A stretch of 9,397 bases of DNA from GAS188 sp044445965 (GCA_044445965.1 JBIOEJ010000182.1:1-9397), one strand, 5' to 3'; shown: positions 1-7,019, numbered from the stretch's first letter. Program-made: numbers and translations. Notes: a model not told the origin generated them from the letters alone.

Positions 1-140
1 GCCCCTTCGGGGTTTGGACGAAATGGCCATCTGGTGCGTCGAAAACCTCGCCGATACCGGAGTATCGGCATCGATTTTCTCCTGCCAGCTGGCCATTTCG
101 TCTCAAATCCCGGCTCACGCGATGTATGTCAACACGCCCT
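1..140 (-). repeat. Partial copy of double-hairpin MITE-like element (copy 1, inverted)
   Basis: Read on the minus strand, this stretch matches 6754-6892 almost base for base. It starts with the terminal repeat AGGGCGTGTTGACATACA (complement of 123-140), continues through the first long hairpin of the element, and runs off the window start at GCCCC. One substitution separates the copies over about 110 bp of hairpin core; the inner part of the terminal repeat differs more and includes a 1-nt length change. The second hairpin and the other terminal repeat should lie just before base 1. There is no coding capacity for a transposase. The right end lies 122 bp before the start codon of the SDR gene. 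Confidence 0.85.
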
Positions 141-155
141 GGAATCGTATGGCTT

Positions 156-185
156 TTGATTGAATCGGGCGCGGCATGCTATCTT
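156..185 (+). promoter_or_regulatory. Possible sigma-70-type promoter for the SDR-kinase unit
   Basis: TTGATT at 156-161 and TATCTT at 180-185 are separated by 18 nt, an acceptable layout for a housekeeping promoter. It lies between the repeat ending at 140 and the SDR start at 263. The -10 match is modest and AT-rich sequence follows, so this is only a candidate. Confidence 0.3.
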
Positions 186-196
186 TTTGTTTTTAC

Positions 197-240
197 GCAT
201 GATCTTGTCCAAAAAGTCTGCAATTTTTTGCAATCACGCT
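197..240. repeat. Degenerate GCATGATC-type palindromic intergenic repeat
   Basis: The stretch begins GCATGATCTTGTCC and ends with a decayed complement (CAATCACGCT). In the middle an A-run and a T-run (AAAAAGTCTGCAATTTTTT) can pair. The layout resembles a short palindromic repeat that I recall as widespread between genes in Bradyrhizobium, Rhodopseudomonas and relatives, where both ends read GCATGATC/GATCATGC. This copy has lost symmetry on its right side. It lies in the leader region of the SDR gene and could form a weak hairpin in the mRNA. Family membership is from memory. Confidence 0.5.
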
Positions 241-262
241 CCAGGCTGCGGGCAAATCGACG

Positions 263-1033
263 ATGACGACCTATGACAGCGTCCAGTATCGCTCCCTGCA
301 AGACAAAGGCGTCCTGATCACCGGGGGCGCCTCCGGCATCGGCGCCGCCATGGTCGAAGCCTTCGCGACGCAAGGCGCCCGCGTCGATTTTCTCGATATC
401 GACGACGAGGCGGCGAAGGCCCTGCTCCTGAAACTCAAGGGGCGCGCGGTCAGCTATCGCCGCTGCGACGTGACCGACATCGCGGCGCTGCGGGCAGCGA
501 TTGCCGCGGTCGAGGCGGCTCGAGGGCCGATCCACGCCCTCGTCAACAATGCGGCGCGCGACGACCGCCACGCCATGGCGGAGGTCGAGCCCGATTATTG
601 GAGCGGCAACCTCGCGGTCAATCTCAACCACCAGTTCTTCGCGACCCAAGCTGTGGCGCCGGCGATGGCGAAACGCGGCGGCGGTGCGATCATCCTGTTC
701 GGCTCCGTCGCCTGGATGCGCGGTCGAACGGGCTTCGTCGCCTATACGACCGCGAAGGCCGCCATCAACGGGATGACGCGCACCCTGGCGCGCGAATTGG
801 GGGAGAGCGGCATCCGCGTCAATTGCATCGTGCCCGGCGCCATCGTCACCGAGCGGCAGGCGCGGTTGTGGCGTACGCCCGAGCTCGAAAGGGAGATCCT
901 CGACCGGCAGGCGCTGAAGCTCAGGCTCGACGCCAGCCATGTGGCACGCATGGCGCTGTTCCTCGCCTCGGACGAGGCTGCGGGCTGCACGGCGCAGAAC
1001 TTCATCGTCGATGCCGGCATCACGGTGAATTGA
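263..1033 (+). CDS. SDR-family NAD(P)-dependent dehydrogenase, XylB-like (aldose/polyol dehydrogenase)
   Basis: A complete classical short-chain dehydrogenase of 256 residues, the usual length. The Rossmann cofactor motif TGGASGIG is at 20-27, followed by an acidic residue at the end of beta-2 (FLDIDD, 43-48), which favours NAD over NADP. The NNA motif is at 95-97 and the catalytic residues are S148, Y161 and K165 (Y-TTA-K), with PGAIVT at 191-196. From memory it closely resembles Caulobacter D-xylose 1-dehydrogenase XylB: the shared patterns include DDRH after NNA, TQAVAPxM-KRGGGA and a CT-x-DAG-like C-terminus. A cytoplasmic sugar or polyol oxidation is therefore likely, but the substrate is not determined. 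A PfkB kinase follows 21 bp downstream and is probably co-transcribed. The ATG at 263 is the first in frame and has no strong Shine-Dalgarno sequence. Confidence 0.9.
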   Translation: MTTYDSVQYRSLQDKGVLITGGASGIGAAMVEAFATQGARVDFLDIDDEAAKALLLKLKGRAVSYRRCDVTDIAALRAAIAAVEAARGPIHALVNNAARDDRHAMAEVEPDYWSGNLAVNLNHQFFATQAVAPAMAKRGGGAIILFGSVAWMRGRTGFVAYTTAKAAINGMTRTLARELGESGIRVNCIVPGAIVTERQARLWRTPELEREILDRQALKLRLDASHVARMALFLASDEAAGCTAQNFIVDAGITVN

Positions 1034-1054
1034 GGCGGCTTTGGCGGCCGAGCC

Positions 1055-1966
1055 ATGACCAAGGTCCTGTGCGTCGGCATCGCGACGCTCGACCATGTCT
1101 ACGCGGTCGGGGAGATGCCGAGTCGCGCGGAAAAATACCGGGCGCTCGATCTTGCCGTCGCCGGCGGGGGCACGGCGGCAACCGCGGCCTATGCCGTCGC
1201 CAGGCTCGGCGGCAAGCCCATGCTGGCGACGCGCCTCGGCGACGACACGACGGCGAGAGAGATCGTCGCCGAGCTCGAAGGGGCCGGCGTCGATTGCAGT
1301 CTCGCTAGGCGTTTTGCCGGACACCGCTCGCCGTCATCGGCCGTGTTCGTCGATCGCCGGGGCGAACGCCTGGTGATGTGCCATGCGGACGCAGGCCTGC
1401 CCGAGGCCGCCGCCTGGCTGCCGCCGCGCCTGCCCCCGGGAACGCGCGCGGTCCTGGGCGATGTGAGCTGGGTCGCGGGCGCGAGGCGACTATTCGCGGC
1501 GGCGCGGGCCGCCGGAGTGCCGAGCGTGATCGACGGCGATCGGGTCGTCGAGGACCCCGGCTATTTCGATGCGGCTTCGCATGTCGCCTATTCGGCCGCG
1601 ACCGTCGAGGCGCTGACCGGCTTGCGCGACCCGCGCGATGGCCTCGCGGCGCTGGCCCGCAAGGCGCGCAACTGGATCGGCGTCACCGATGGCGAGCGTG
1701 GCGTCTGGTTCACGGCGAGAGGCGCCATCGCGCATGAGCCGGCTTTCGCGGTCACGGCGTTCGACACGTTGGGCGCGGGCGACGTATTTCACGGCGCCTT
1801 GGCGCTCGCCCTTGCGGAAGCCATGCCCGAACGCCTCGCCGTGCGCTTCGCCAACGCCGCGGCAGCTCTCAAATGCACCCGCTTCGGCGGCGGGCGGGCA
1901 GGCGCTCCCAGCCGCGCCGAAGTCGAAGCCTTCATGCGAGAGCGGCGACTAGCGAATAGCGAATAG
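1055..1966 (+). CDS. PfkB-family carbohydrate kinase (YihV/ketohexokinase-like)
   Basis: A full-length ribokinase-superfamily sugar kinase of 303 residues. The N-terminal substrate region has the GGG motif at 37-39 (AGGGTAATAAYAVARLGG), and TDGERG (211-216) is the usual strand near the ATP site. The PfkB signature DTLGAGDVFHGAL (237-249) contains the anion hole and the catalytic base D243. From memory, the C-terminal stretch ALKCTRFGGGRAGAP and the overall plan match E. coli YihV (sulfofructose kinase) better than ribokinase or KDG kinase. However, two of the three sulfonate-contacting positions I recall for YihV are replaced (C109, S138; only K27 is kept), so an ordinary ketose or related sugar is more likely. 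It probably acts after the SDR, phosphorylating its product or a related ketose with ATP. The last codons run into a 7-bp tandem repeat. Confidence 0.9.
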   Translation: MTKVLCVGIATLDHVYAVGEMPSRAEKYRALDLAVAGGGTAATAAYAVARLGGKPMLATRLGDDTTAREIVAELEGAGVDCSLARRFAGHRSPSSAVFVDRRGERLVMCHADAGLPEAAAWLPPRLPPGTRAVLGDVSWVAGARRLFAAARAAGVPSVIDGDRVVEDPGYFDAASHVAYSAATVEALTGLRDPRDGLAALARKARNWIGVTDGERGVWFTARGAIAHEPAFAVTAFDTLGAGDVFHGALALALAEAMPERLAVRFANAAAALKCTRFGGGRAGAPSRAEVEAFMRERRLANSE

Positions 1967-1985
1967 CAAAGGTCCCCTATTCGCT
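1951..1985. terminator. Inverted repeat between convergent genes, possible bidirectional terminator
   Basis: AGCGAATAG (1958-1966) and CTATTCGCT (1977-1985) form a perfect 9-bp stem with a 10-nt loop. They lie exactly between the kinase stop and the end of grpE, which converge here. The left arm is the second unit of a tandem AGCGAAT repeat (1951-1964), and its last three bases are the kinase TAG. There is no T-run on either side, so intrinsic termination is uncertain; the structure may instead be a remnant of a dispersed short repeat. Confidence 0.4.
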
Positions 1986-2004
1986 ACTCCCTACCTCGCC
2001 CCTA

Positions 2005-2613
2005 TCAGCTCGCCTCCGCTCCGTTCGGGCGCGCGGGCTTGCTCGCGTCGTTGGCGGCCGCCGGCGCCCCCGACGACACGCCCACCAAGGCCGGGCGCAA
2101 CACGCGCTCGCCGATCGCATATCCCGGCTGGATGACGGTATGGACTTGCCCCTTGGCCAAACTGTCATGGGGCGCCTCGAACATCGCCTGGTGCAAGTTC
2201 GGGTCGAACTTCTGGCCTTCGGGATGGACCTTACGCACCCCGTGGCGCTCCAGCGTCTTCACCAGCTCGCGCTCGGTGAGCTCGATGCCTTCGATCAGGC
2301 TGGCGAGAGCGCCATCCGAAGCTTTGCGCGCCTCCGCCGGGATCGTCTCGATGGCGCGGCGCAAATTATCGGCGACGGTCAGCATGTCGCGCGCGAAGGC
2401 CGTCACCGCGTAGGAACGGGTATCGGCGACCTCCTTCTCGGTCCGCCGGCGCAGATTCTCCATATCGGCGAGCGCCCGCAGCAACTTGTCCTTCAGCTCG
2501 GCCTTCTCGGCCTCGTAGCGCGCGATCGCGTCCGCCGCCGAGGGCTGCGGAGCCGCCTCGGGGGTTGAAGCATCGCTCGAATTCGTCTGCGGCTTGTCGT
2601 CTTCGCCGACCAT
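2005..2613 (-). CDS. grpE: GrpE, nucleotide exchange factor for DnaK
   Basis: GrpE releases ADP from DnaK in the cytoplasmic DnaK-DnaJ-GrpE chaperone cycle. The 202-residue product has a polar, probably disordered start (1-27). A long coiled-coil helix follows (about 28-95, including ENLRRRTEKE) and mediates dimerisation. Next come the four-helix region (ADNLRRAIE at 81-89 and IEGIELTERELVKTLERHG) and the C-terminal beta-wing with the family signature GYAIGERVLRPALVGVS (164-180). The Ala/Pro-rich tail is unconserved. I chose the ATG at 2613 because AGGA precedes it with good spacing; the in-frame ATG at 2640 would add nine residues without a Shine-Dalgarno sequence and lies too close to the possible promoter. 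It is downstream of glnD on the same strand; hrcA is not adjacent, and no CIRCE element was seen. Confidence 0.95.
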   Translation of the reverse strand: MVGEDDKPQTNSSDASTPEAAPQPSAADAIARYEAEKAELKDKLLRALADMENLRRRTEKEVADTRSYAVTAFARDMLTVADNLRRAIETIPAEARKASDGALASLIEGIELTERELVKTLERHGVRKVHPEGQKFDPNLHQAMFEAPHDSLAKGQVHTVIQPGYAIGERVLRPALVGVSSGAPAAANDASKPARPNGAEAS

Positions 2614-2648
2614 TGCGTCCTCATATCGCCAATGCACCATCGCACCGC

Positions 2649-2678
2649 GATATCTGTGACACGGCGAAGAAAATCAAG
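2649..2678 (-). promoter_or_regulatory. Possible grpE promoter in the glnD-grpE gap
   Basis: On the minus strand, CTTGATT (2678-2672) is followed after 17 nt by GATATC (2654-2649). The -35 fits both a housekeeping TTGATT and the CTTG of heat-shock RpoH promoters, but the -10 matches neither consensus well. Transcription would begin near 2642, which favours the grpE start at 2613. A perfect 12-bp palindrome GGGCCGCGGCCC (2682-2693) lies just upstream at the end of glnD. Confidence 0.25.
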
Positions 2679-2692
2679 GTCGGGCCGCGGCC

Positions 2693-5401
2693 CTACTGCG
2701 TCTTGAACACGCCGAGCAGGCGCCGCCTGATGGCATTCTGGCGTGCCGCGGCGGTGATCTGCGCGCCCATGAGGTCCGTGACATAGAAGACATCGACCGC
2801 CCGCTCGCCGAAGGTCGCGATGTGGGCCGAGACGATATTGAGGTTCATCGCCGAAAGCTGCGAGGTGAGGTCGAAGAGCAGGCCCTGCCGGTCGAGCCCC
2901 GAGACCTCGATCACGGTGTGGCGGTTCGACAAGGTGTTGTCGATCACCACCTCGGAGGCAACGTCGAAGGTCTTGGCGCGCGCCCGTTTCGGGTCGCGGC
3001 GCTCGATATCGGCGATGCGGCGGCGCCCTTCGAGGAGTTGCTCGATGGTGTCCGCTACGCGTTCGGCCCGCCGCAACTCGTCCGCGTCCTCGTCAAAGGC
3101 GCGCGAGATGGCGATGGTGTCGACGGCGCGCCCGTCGCCGGTGGTGAAGATCTGCGCATCGACGATATTGGCGCCGGCCATGGCGCAGGCGCCGAACACC
3201 AAGGACAACAGATGCGGGTGGTCCGGCGCGAACAGCGTGAGCGTCGTCACGCCACGGAACGAATCCGTCTCGATCGCAGTCGCCGGCAGGCGCTTCTGGC
3301 GCTCGGCATCCCGGATCAGACGCGCCTGCTGCACCTTGCTGTCCAAGGGCACGCGCAGCCAGTAGGCGGGGTAATGGCGCTTGGCGTAAGCCTCGAATTC
3401 GGCCGCCGGCCAATCGTCGAGCTTCTCGCGCAAGGCCTGCTGAGCGAGGCGCACGCGTTCGCCGCGCTCGATGGCCGAGTGGCCGCCTGCCAGCAGGACC
3501 TCGGTCTCGTAATAGAGGGTGCGCAAGAGCTCGCCCTTCCAGCCCGTCCAGACGCCGGGGCCGACGGCCTTGATGTCGGCGATGGTGAGCACCATCAGCA
3601 GTTTCAAGCGCTCCAAGGTTTGGACCACCGCGGCAAAGGCTTCGATGGTGCTCGGATCGCCGAGGTCGCGGCTCTGCGCCGTGGTCGACATCAGGAGATG
3701 GTACCTGACGAGCCAGGCGACCGTCTCGGTTTCGGCCTCGCTCATGCCGAAGCGCGGACAGAGCTTGCGGGCGATCTGCGTGCCGATCAGCGAATGGTCC
3801 GCGGCGCGGCCCTTGGCGATGTCGTGCAGGAACAGCGCCACATAGAGGGCGCGGCGGTTCTGGATGGTGTGGAAGATGGTGTTCGAGAGCGGATGCTCGG
3901 CTTTCGCCCTTCCGGCATCGATCTCCGAGAGCACGCCGATCGCCCGGATCAGATGCTCGTCGACCGTGTAGTGGTGATACATGTTGAACTGCATCATCGC
4001 TACCACCCGGCGGAATTCCGGGATGAAGCGGCCGAGCAAGCCGGCCTCGTTCATATGGCGCAGCACCGTCTCGGGCGCATTGCGCGAGATCAGCATCTCG
4101 AGGAACAGGCGGTTCGCCTCCGGATCATCGCGCAGCGCGCGCGTGATCAGCTTCAAGGAGCGCGTCACGAGGTGCTTGGCTTCGGGATGGATGGCGAGAT
4201 CGTGCTTGTCGGCGAGCCAGAACAACCGGATGAGATTGACCGGGTCCTTCTCGAACACATCGTCCGAAGCGAGCGTCAGGCGGCCGTTCCAGATGGCGAA
4301 GCCGGGCGTCCCGAGAGAGCGCGTGCGCTTGCGGCGGAAGCGGCCGAGGAAGCGATCGAGCAGCGGCCGCGGCATCGCCTCGCGCGCCTCCATGGCGGCG
4401 CAGACGATGGCGGTGAGGTCGCCGACATCCTTGGCGATCAGGAAGTAGCGCTTCATGAAGCGCTCGATGCCGGAAAGCCCCATGCGGCTCACGACCTTCA
4501 GGCGCTCGGCGACAAGGCGCTGCATGTCGAAGGACAGGCGCTCCTCGGCGCGGCCGGCGATGAAATGCATATGGCAGCGGATGCGCCAGAGGAATTCCTC
4601 GCAACGCGAGAACAGGGCGAATTCCTCGGGCGAGAACAGGCCGGCTCCGACGAGGTCCTTCGCCTCCTTGACGCGATAGGCATATTTGCCGATCCAGAAG
4701 AGCGTGTTCAGATCCCGCAAGCCTCCCTTGCCGTCCTTGACGTTGGGCTCGACGAGATAGCGCGAGGCGTAGCCGGAGCGTTTGAGCCGCGCGTCGCGCT
4801 CGGCGAGCTTGGCGGCCGCGAAGGCGGGAGCGGTGCCTGCGACGACCTCCGCCTCGAAGCGACGCTCGAAGCCGTCGAACAGCTCGCGCTCGCCCAACAG
4901 GAAGCGCGCCTCGAGGAGCGCCGTGCGGATGGTCATGTCGGCCTTCCCCGAGCGCAGGCATTCCGCGATCGTGCGGGTGGCATGGCCGACCTTCAGCTTC
5001 AGGTCCCACAACAGATAGAGGACCGCCTCGATCACGCTCTCGCACCAGGGAGAGGCCTTGTATGGAAGGATGAACAACAGGTCGATGTCGGAGCCCGGCG
5101 CCAGCAAGCCGCGCCCATAGCCGCCCGTCGCCACCACCGCCATGCGTTCGGAAGTCGAGGGGTTGTCGGCGGGATAGAGCTCGTTCGCGGCGAAGTCGTA
5201 GGCCGTCTCGATGAGCCGATCCATGGCGGCGCATAGATGCGCCGCGCAACCGCGCCCATCGATCCGGTCGATCAAGATGCGCTCGGCCTCCGCCCGCCCC
5301 TCGGCGAGCATGTCGCCGAGGCGCGCGATGAGGGCCTCCCGGGCGACGGTCGGAGCGGTGCGCTTGATCGCGCCCGCGCGCAGGGTGTCCACGACGGCCA
5401 T
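2693..5401 (-). CDS. glnD: GlnD, bifunctional PII uridylyltransferase / uridylyl-removing enzyme
   Basis: GlnD is the primary sensor of glutamine. It uridylylates PII proteins (GlnB/GlnK) when nitrogen is scarce and removes UMP when glutamine is high, setting glutamine synthetase activity and Ntr gene expression. The 902-residue protein is complete and of normal length. The nucleotidyltransferase domain carries GGYGRG (93-98) and the metal-binding DID at 105-107. A conserved GlnD-type stretch KDGKGGLRD is at 222-230. MYHHYTVDEH (474-483) precedes the HD-domain metal site LHDIAKG (525-531) of the uridylyl-removing activity. Two C-terminal ACT domains (about 717-790 and 828-900) bind glutamine. 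All key residues are present. It starts at the first ATG, a few bases after an in-frame TAA and with no clear Shine-Dalgarno sequence. The serine hydrolase gene lies 54 bp upstream on the same strand. Confidence 0.97.
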   Translation of the reverse strand: MAVVDTLRAGAIKRTAPTVAREALIARLGDMLAEGRAEAERILIDRIDGRGCAAHLCAAMDRLIETAYDFAANELYPADNPSTSERMAVVATGGYGRGLLAPGSDIDLLFILPYKASPWCESVIEAVLYLLWDLKLKVGHATRTIAECLRSGKADMTIRTALLEARFLLGERELFDGFERRFEAEVVAGTAPAFAAAKLAERDARLKRSGYASRYLVEPNVKDGKGGLRDLNTLFWIGKYAYRVKEAKDLVGAGLFSPEEFALFSRCEEFLWRIRCHMHFIAGRAEERLSFDMQRLVAERLKVVSRMGLSGIERFMKRYFLIAKDVGDLTAIVCAAMEAREAMPRPLLDRFLGRFRRKRTRSLGTPGFAIWNGRLTLASDDVFEKDPVNLIRLFWLADKHDLAIHPEAKHLVTRSLKLITRALRDDPEANRLFLEMLISRNAPETVLRHMNEAGLLGRFIPEFRRVVAMMQFNMYHHYTVDEHLIRAIGVLSEIDAGRAKAEHPLSNTIFHTIQNRRALYVALFLHDIAKGRAADHSLIGTQIARKLCPRFGMSEAETETVAWLVRYHLLMSTTAQSRDLGDPSTIEAFAAVVQTLERLKLLMVLTIADIKAVGPGVWTGWKGELLRTLYYETEVLLAGGHSAIERGERVRLAQQALREKLDDWPAAEFEAYAKRHYPAYWLRVPLDSKVQQARLIRDAERQKRLPATAIETDSFRGVTTLTLFAPDHPHLLSLVFGACAMAGANIVDAQIFTTGDGRAVDTIAISRAFDEDADELRRAERVADTIEQLLEGRRRIADIERRDPKRARAKTFDVASEVVIDNTLSNRHTVIEVSGLDRQGLLFDLTSQLSAMNLNIVSAHIATFGERAVDVFYVTDLMGAQITAAARQNAIRRRLLGVFKTQ

Positions 5402-5455
5402 CAGGCCGCGTTAGACCCTTTGCGGGGGTCGAGGCAAGAACCGGCGCGTATATCC

Positions 5456-6658
5456 TTACGTCAGCGCCGCATGCACGAGGTTGCGGAACAGCTGCCGGTA
5501 ATAGTCCCGCTGCCCGGGCGCCTGGATCAGCATGAGCGCGACGAGCTCCTCCTTGGGGGCGACCCAGAAGACGGTGCCGGCGATGCCGCCCCAGAAGAAC
5601 TCGCCCACGGTGCCTGGCGTCGGGGCCATGCCGTTCTCGCGCCTGACCGCGAAGCCGAGCCCGAAGCCATGTCCCGGCGGCAGGAGATCGGAACCGATCG
5701 CCACATGCGGCCCGAGATGGTCCGAAGCCATGTAGGCGACCATCTTTCGCCCGAGGATGCGGACGCCGTCGAGCGTACCGCCATGGTAGAGCATATGCGT
5801 GAAACGGGAATAATCCTCGATGGTCGAGACGAGGCCGCCGCCGCCCGATTCGAATTTGGGCGCGACCCGCGTCTCGATCAGCGTGACCGCCGCGCCGGTG
5901 TCGGGATCCTCCGGGAAGGGCTCGGCGAGACGCTCATGCTTCTCCGGCGGGGCAAAAAAGCCGGTGTCGACCATGCCCAGCGGCGCCAGGATGCGCGCCT
6001 GCAGGAAAGCGCCCAGCGTCTCTCCGGAGATGATCTCGACCACCCTTCCGAGCACATCGGTCGAATGGCTGTAATCCCAATGCGTGCCGGGCTGGTTGAG
6101 GAGCGGCAGCTTGGCGAGCGCCGCCACATGGCCGGCGCTGGTGATGTCCTGGGTGCGCAGCGGCGCCTCGACATAGAGGCGCTGCACCAGCGACGCGCCC
6201 GTGAAGCCATAGGTGAGGCCCGAGGTATGCCGCAGCAGATCCTGGATGGTGATGGGGCGCTTGGCGGCCACCAGTTCCAGCTTGCCGTCCTTCTCCACGC
6301 CGACCTGCGGATCGGCGAATTCGGGGATGAACTTGGCGAGGGGGTCGGAGACGAACAAACGCCCCTCCTCGACCAGCATCATGATGGCCACAGAGACGAT
6401 CGGCTTCGTCATCGAGTAGACGCGGAAGATGGCGTCGCTCCGCATGGCCGGGCCGCCTGGTCTCAGCGCTCCGACATTCTCGCGATAGGCGACCTTGCCG
6501 CGTCGCGAGATGAGCATGGTGACGCCCGGCACATGCTTGGCCTCGACCTCGCGGCGCATCACCTCGCCGAGCTTGGCGAGCCTGGCGCTCGACAGTCCCA
6601 CTTCCTCGGGCTTCGCCATGGGCAGCGTCGGACTGATGGATCTGTGCATGACGTTCAT
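5456..6658 (-). CDS. Serine hydrolase, beta-lactamase family / family VIII esterase-like
   Basis: A 400-residue protein with the class C beta-lactamase/penicillin-binding fold. The catalytic tetrad S-M-T-K is at 82-85 (nucleophile S82, base K85). The second motif is Y196-S-H, in the DYSHSTDVLG stretch. The third motif, normally K-T-G, is replaced by W-G-G at 356-358 (FFWGGIAGT), the variant typical of family VIII carboxylesterases such as Burkholderia EstB. It therefore more likely hydrolyses esters, amides or small peptides than confers beta-lactam resistance, although activity on some cephalosporins is known in that family. No signal peptide is visible, so it is probably cytoplasmic. Alternative starts are in frame at residues 4 and 14; MAKPEEVGLSS would also be a natural N-terminus. 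A physiological substrate cannot be assigned. It precedes glnD but has no evident functional link to it. Confidence 0.9.
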   Translation of the reverse strand: MNVMHRSISPTLPMAKPEEVGLSSARLAKLGEVMRREVEAKHVPGVTMLISRRGKVAYRENVGALRPGGPAMRSDAIFRVYSMTKPIVSVAIMMLVEEGRLFVSDPLAKFIPEFADPQVGVEKDGKLELVAAKRPITIQDLLRHTSGLTYGFTGASLVQRLYVEAPLRTQDITSAGHVAALAKLPLLNQPGTHWDYSHSTDVLGRVVEIISGETLGAFLQARILAPLGMVDTGFFAPPEKHERLAEPFPEDPDTGAAVTLIETRVAPKFESGGGGLVSTIEDYSRFTHMLYHGGTLDGVRILGRKMVAYMASDHLGPHVAIGSDLLPPGHGFGLGFAVRRENGMAPTPGTVGEFFWGGIAGTVFWVAPKEELVALMLIQAPGQRDYYRQLFRNLVHAALT

Positions 6659-6753
6659 GGCGTGGTCCCGGATTGTCTGCGGTTCTCTGCGGGCCGGACG
6701 GTCTACGGCCAGCGGCGGATCCCCATGGTAGATCGGTTGAAGCCCGGCTGCCT

Positions 6754-6785
6754 AGGGTGTGTTGACATACAGCTCGTGGCCGGGA
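6754..6785 (+). repeat. Left terminal inverted repeat of the MITE-like element
   Basis: This 32-bp end differs from the complement of 6988-7019 at only two positions. Each terminal repeat contains a TTGACA hexamer reading inward, so the ends could act as -35-like sequences toward the element interior but not outward. Confidence 0.75.
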
Positions 6786-6987
6786 TTTGAGACGAAATGG
6801 CCAGCTGGCAGGAGAAAATCGATGCCGATACTCCGGTATCGGCGAGGTTTTCGACGCACCAGATGGCCATTTCGTCCAAACCCTGAAGGGGCGCGGCCGT
6901 TTTGGCCTGCAAGTTCGTCGTCGATCTCGCCAATATCGACATATTGGCTCAGATCGCCTCCTGCTTGCCGGACCAAAACGACAGGCG

Positions 6988-7019
6988 TCCCGGCCACGGG
7001 CTGTATGTCAACACGCCCT
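6988..7019 (-). repeat. Right terminal inverted repeat of the MITE-like element
   Basis: It pairs with 6754-6785. The last 18 bases (TGTATGTCAACACGCCCT) are identical to the right end of the copy at 123-140. Confidence 0.75.

Larger units (their letters stand above)
6754..7019. mobile_element. MITE-like element with terminal inverted repeats and two long hairpins (copy 2, complete)
   Basis: The element is 266 bp. Its left end AGGGTGTGTTGACATACA (6754-6771) is repeated inverted at the right end (7002-7019), and the pairing continues to about 32 bp, ending in the GGCCGGGA/TCCCGGCC arms. The interior is two consecutive imperfect hairpins. Hairpin 1 is about 6791-6876, with outer arms GACGAAATGGCC/GGCCATTTCGTC and tip GCCGATAC-TCCG-GTATCGGC. 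Hairpin 2 is about 6896-6982, with outer arms around GTTTTGG/CCAAAAC and tip CCAATAT-CGAC-ATATTGG. There is no transposase; open frames across it are short and follow the palindromes. A target-site duplication is not evident. It begins 95 bp upstream of the serine hydrolase start and ends 6 bp past the stop of the C26 peptidase gene. The parent IS family is not identified. Confidence 0.8.

Noticed and set aside
179..1324. Minus-strand open frame (381 codons) opposite the SDR and kinase
   Set aside because: The translation is Arg/Asp/Gly-rich antisense of two genes with intact motifs.
1055..1966. Sulfofructose kinase and a sulfoglycolysis cluster
   Set aside because: Two recalled sulfonate-contact positions are not conserved and no aldolase, isomerase or SQ hydrolase gene is present in the window.
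2822..5236. Long open frame on the + strand (804 codons) opposite glnD
   Set aside because: It is the exact antisense of a fully conserved glnD; the open frame comes from GC-rich third positions, and its translation is low-complexity with no domain.
5456..6658. Beta-lactam resistance gene
   Set aside because: The third motif is WGG and not KTG, and no signal peptide is seen; a family VIII esterase is the better fit.
5237..6790. Long + strand open frame (517 codons) opposite the serine hydrolase
   Set aside because: It is antisense to a gene with clear catalytic motifs, has no ribosome site and no recognisable protein features.
6703..6997. Short minus-strand open frames inside the repeat element
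   Set aside because: They follow the palindromic arms, have no ribosome site and no transposase motif; the element is non-coding.
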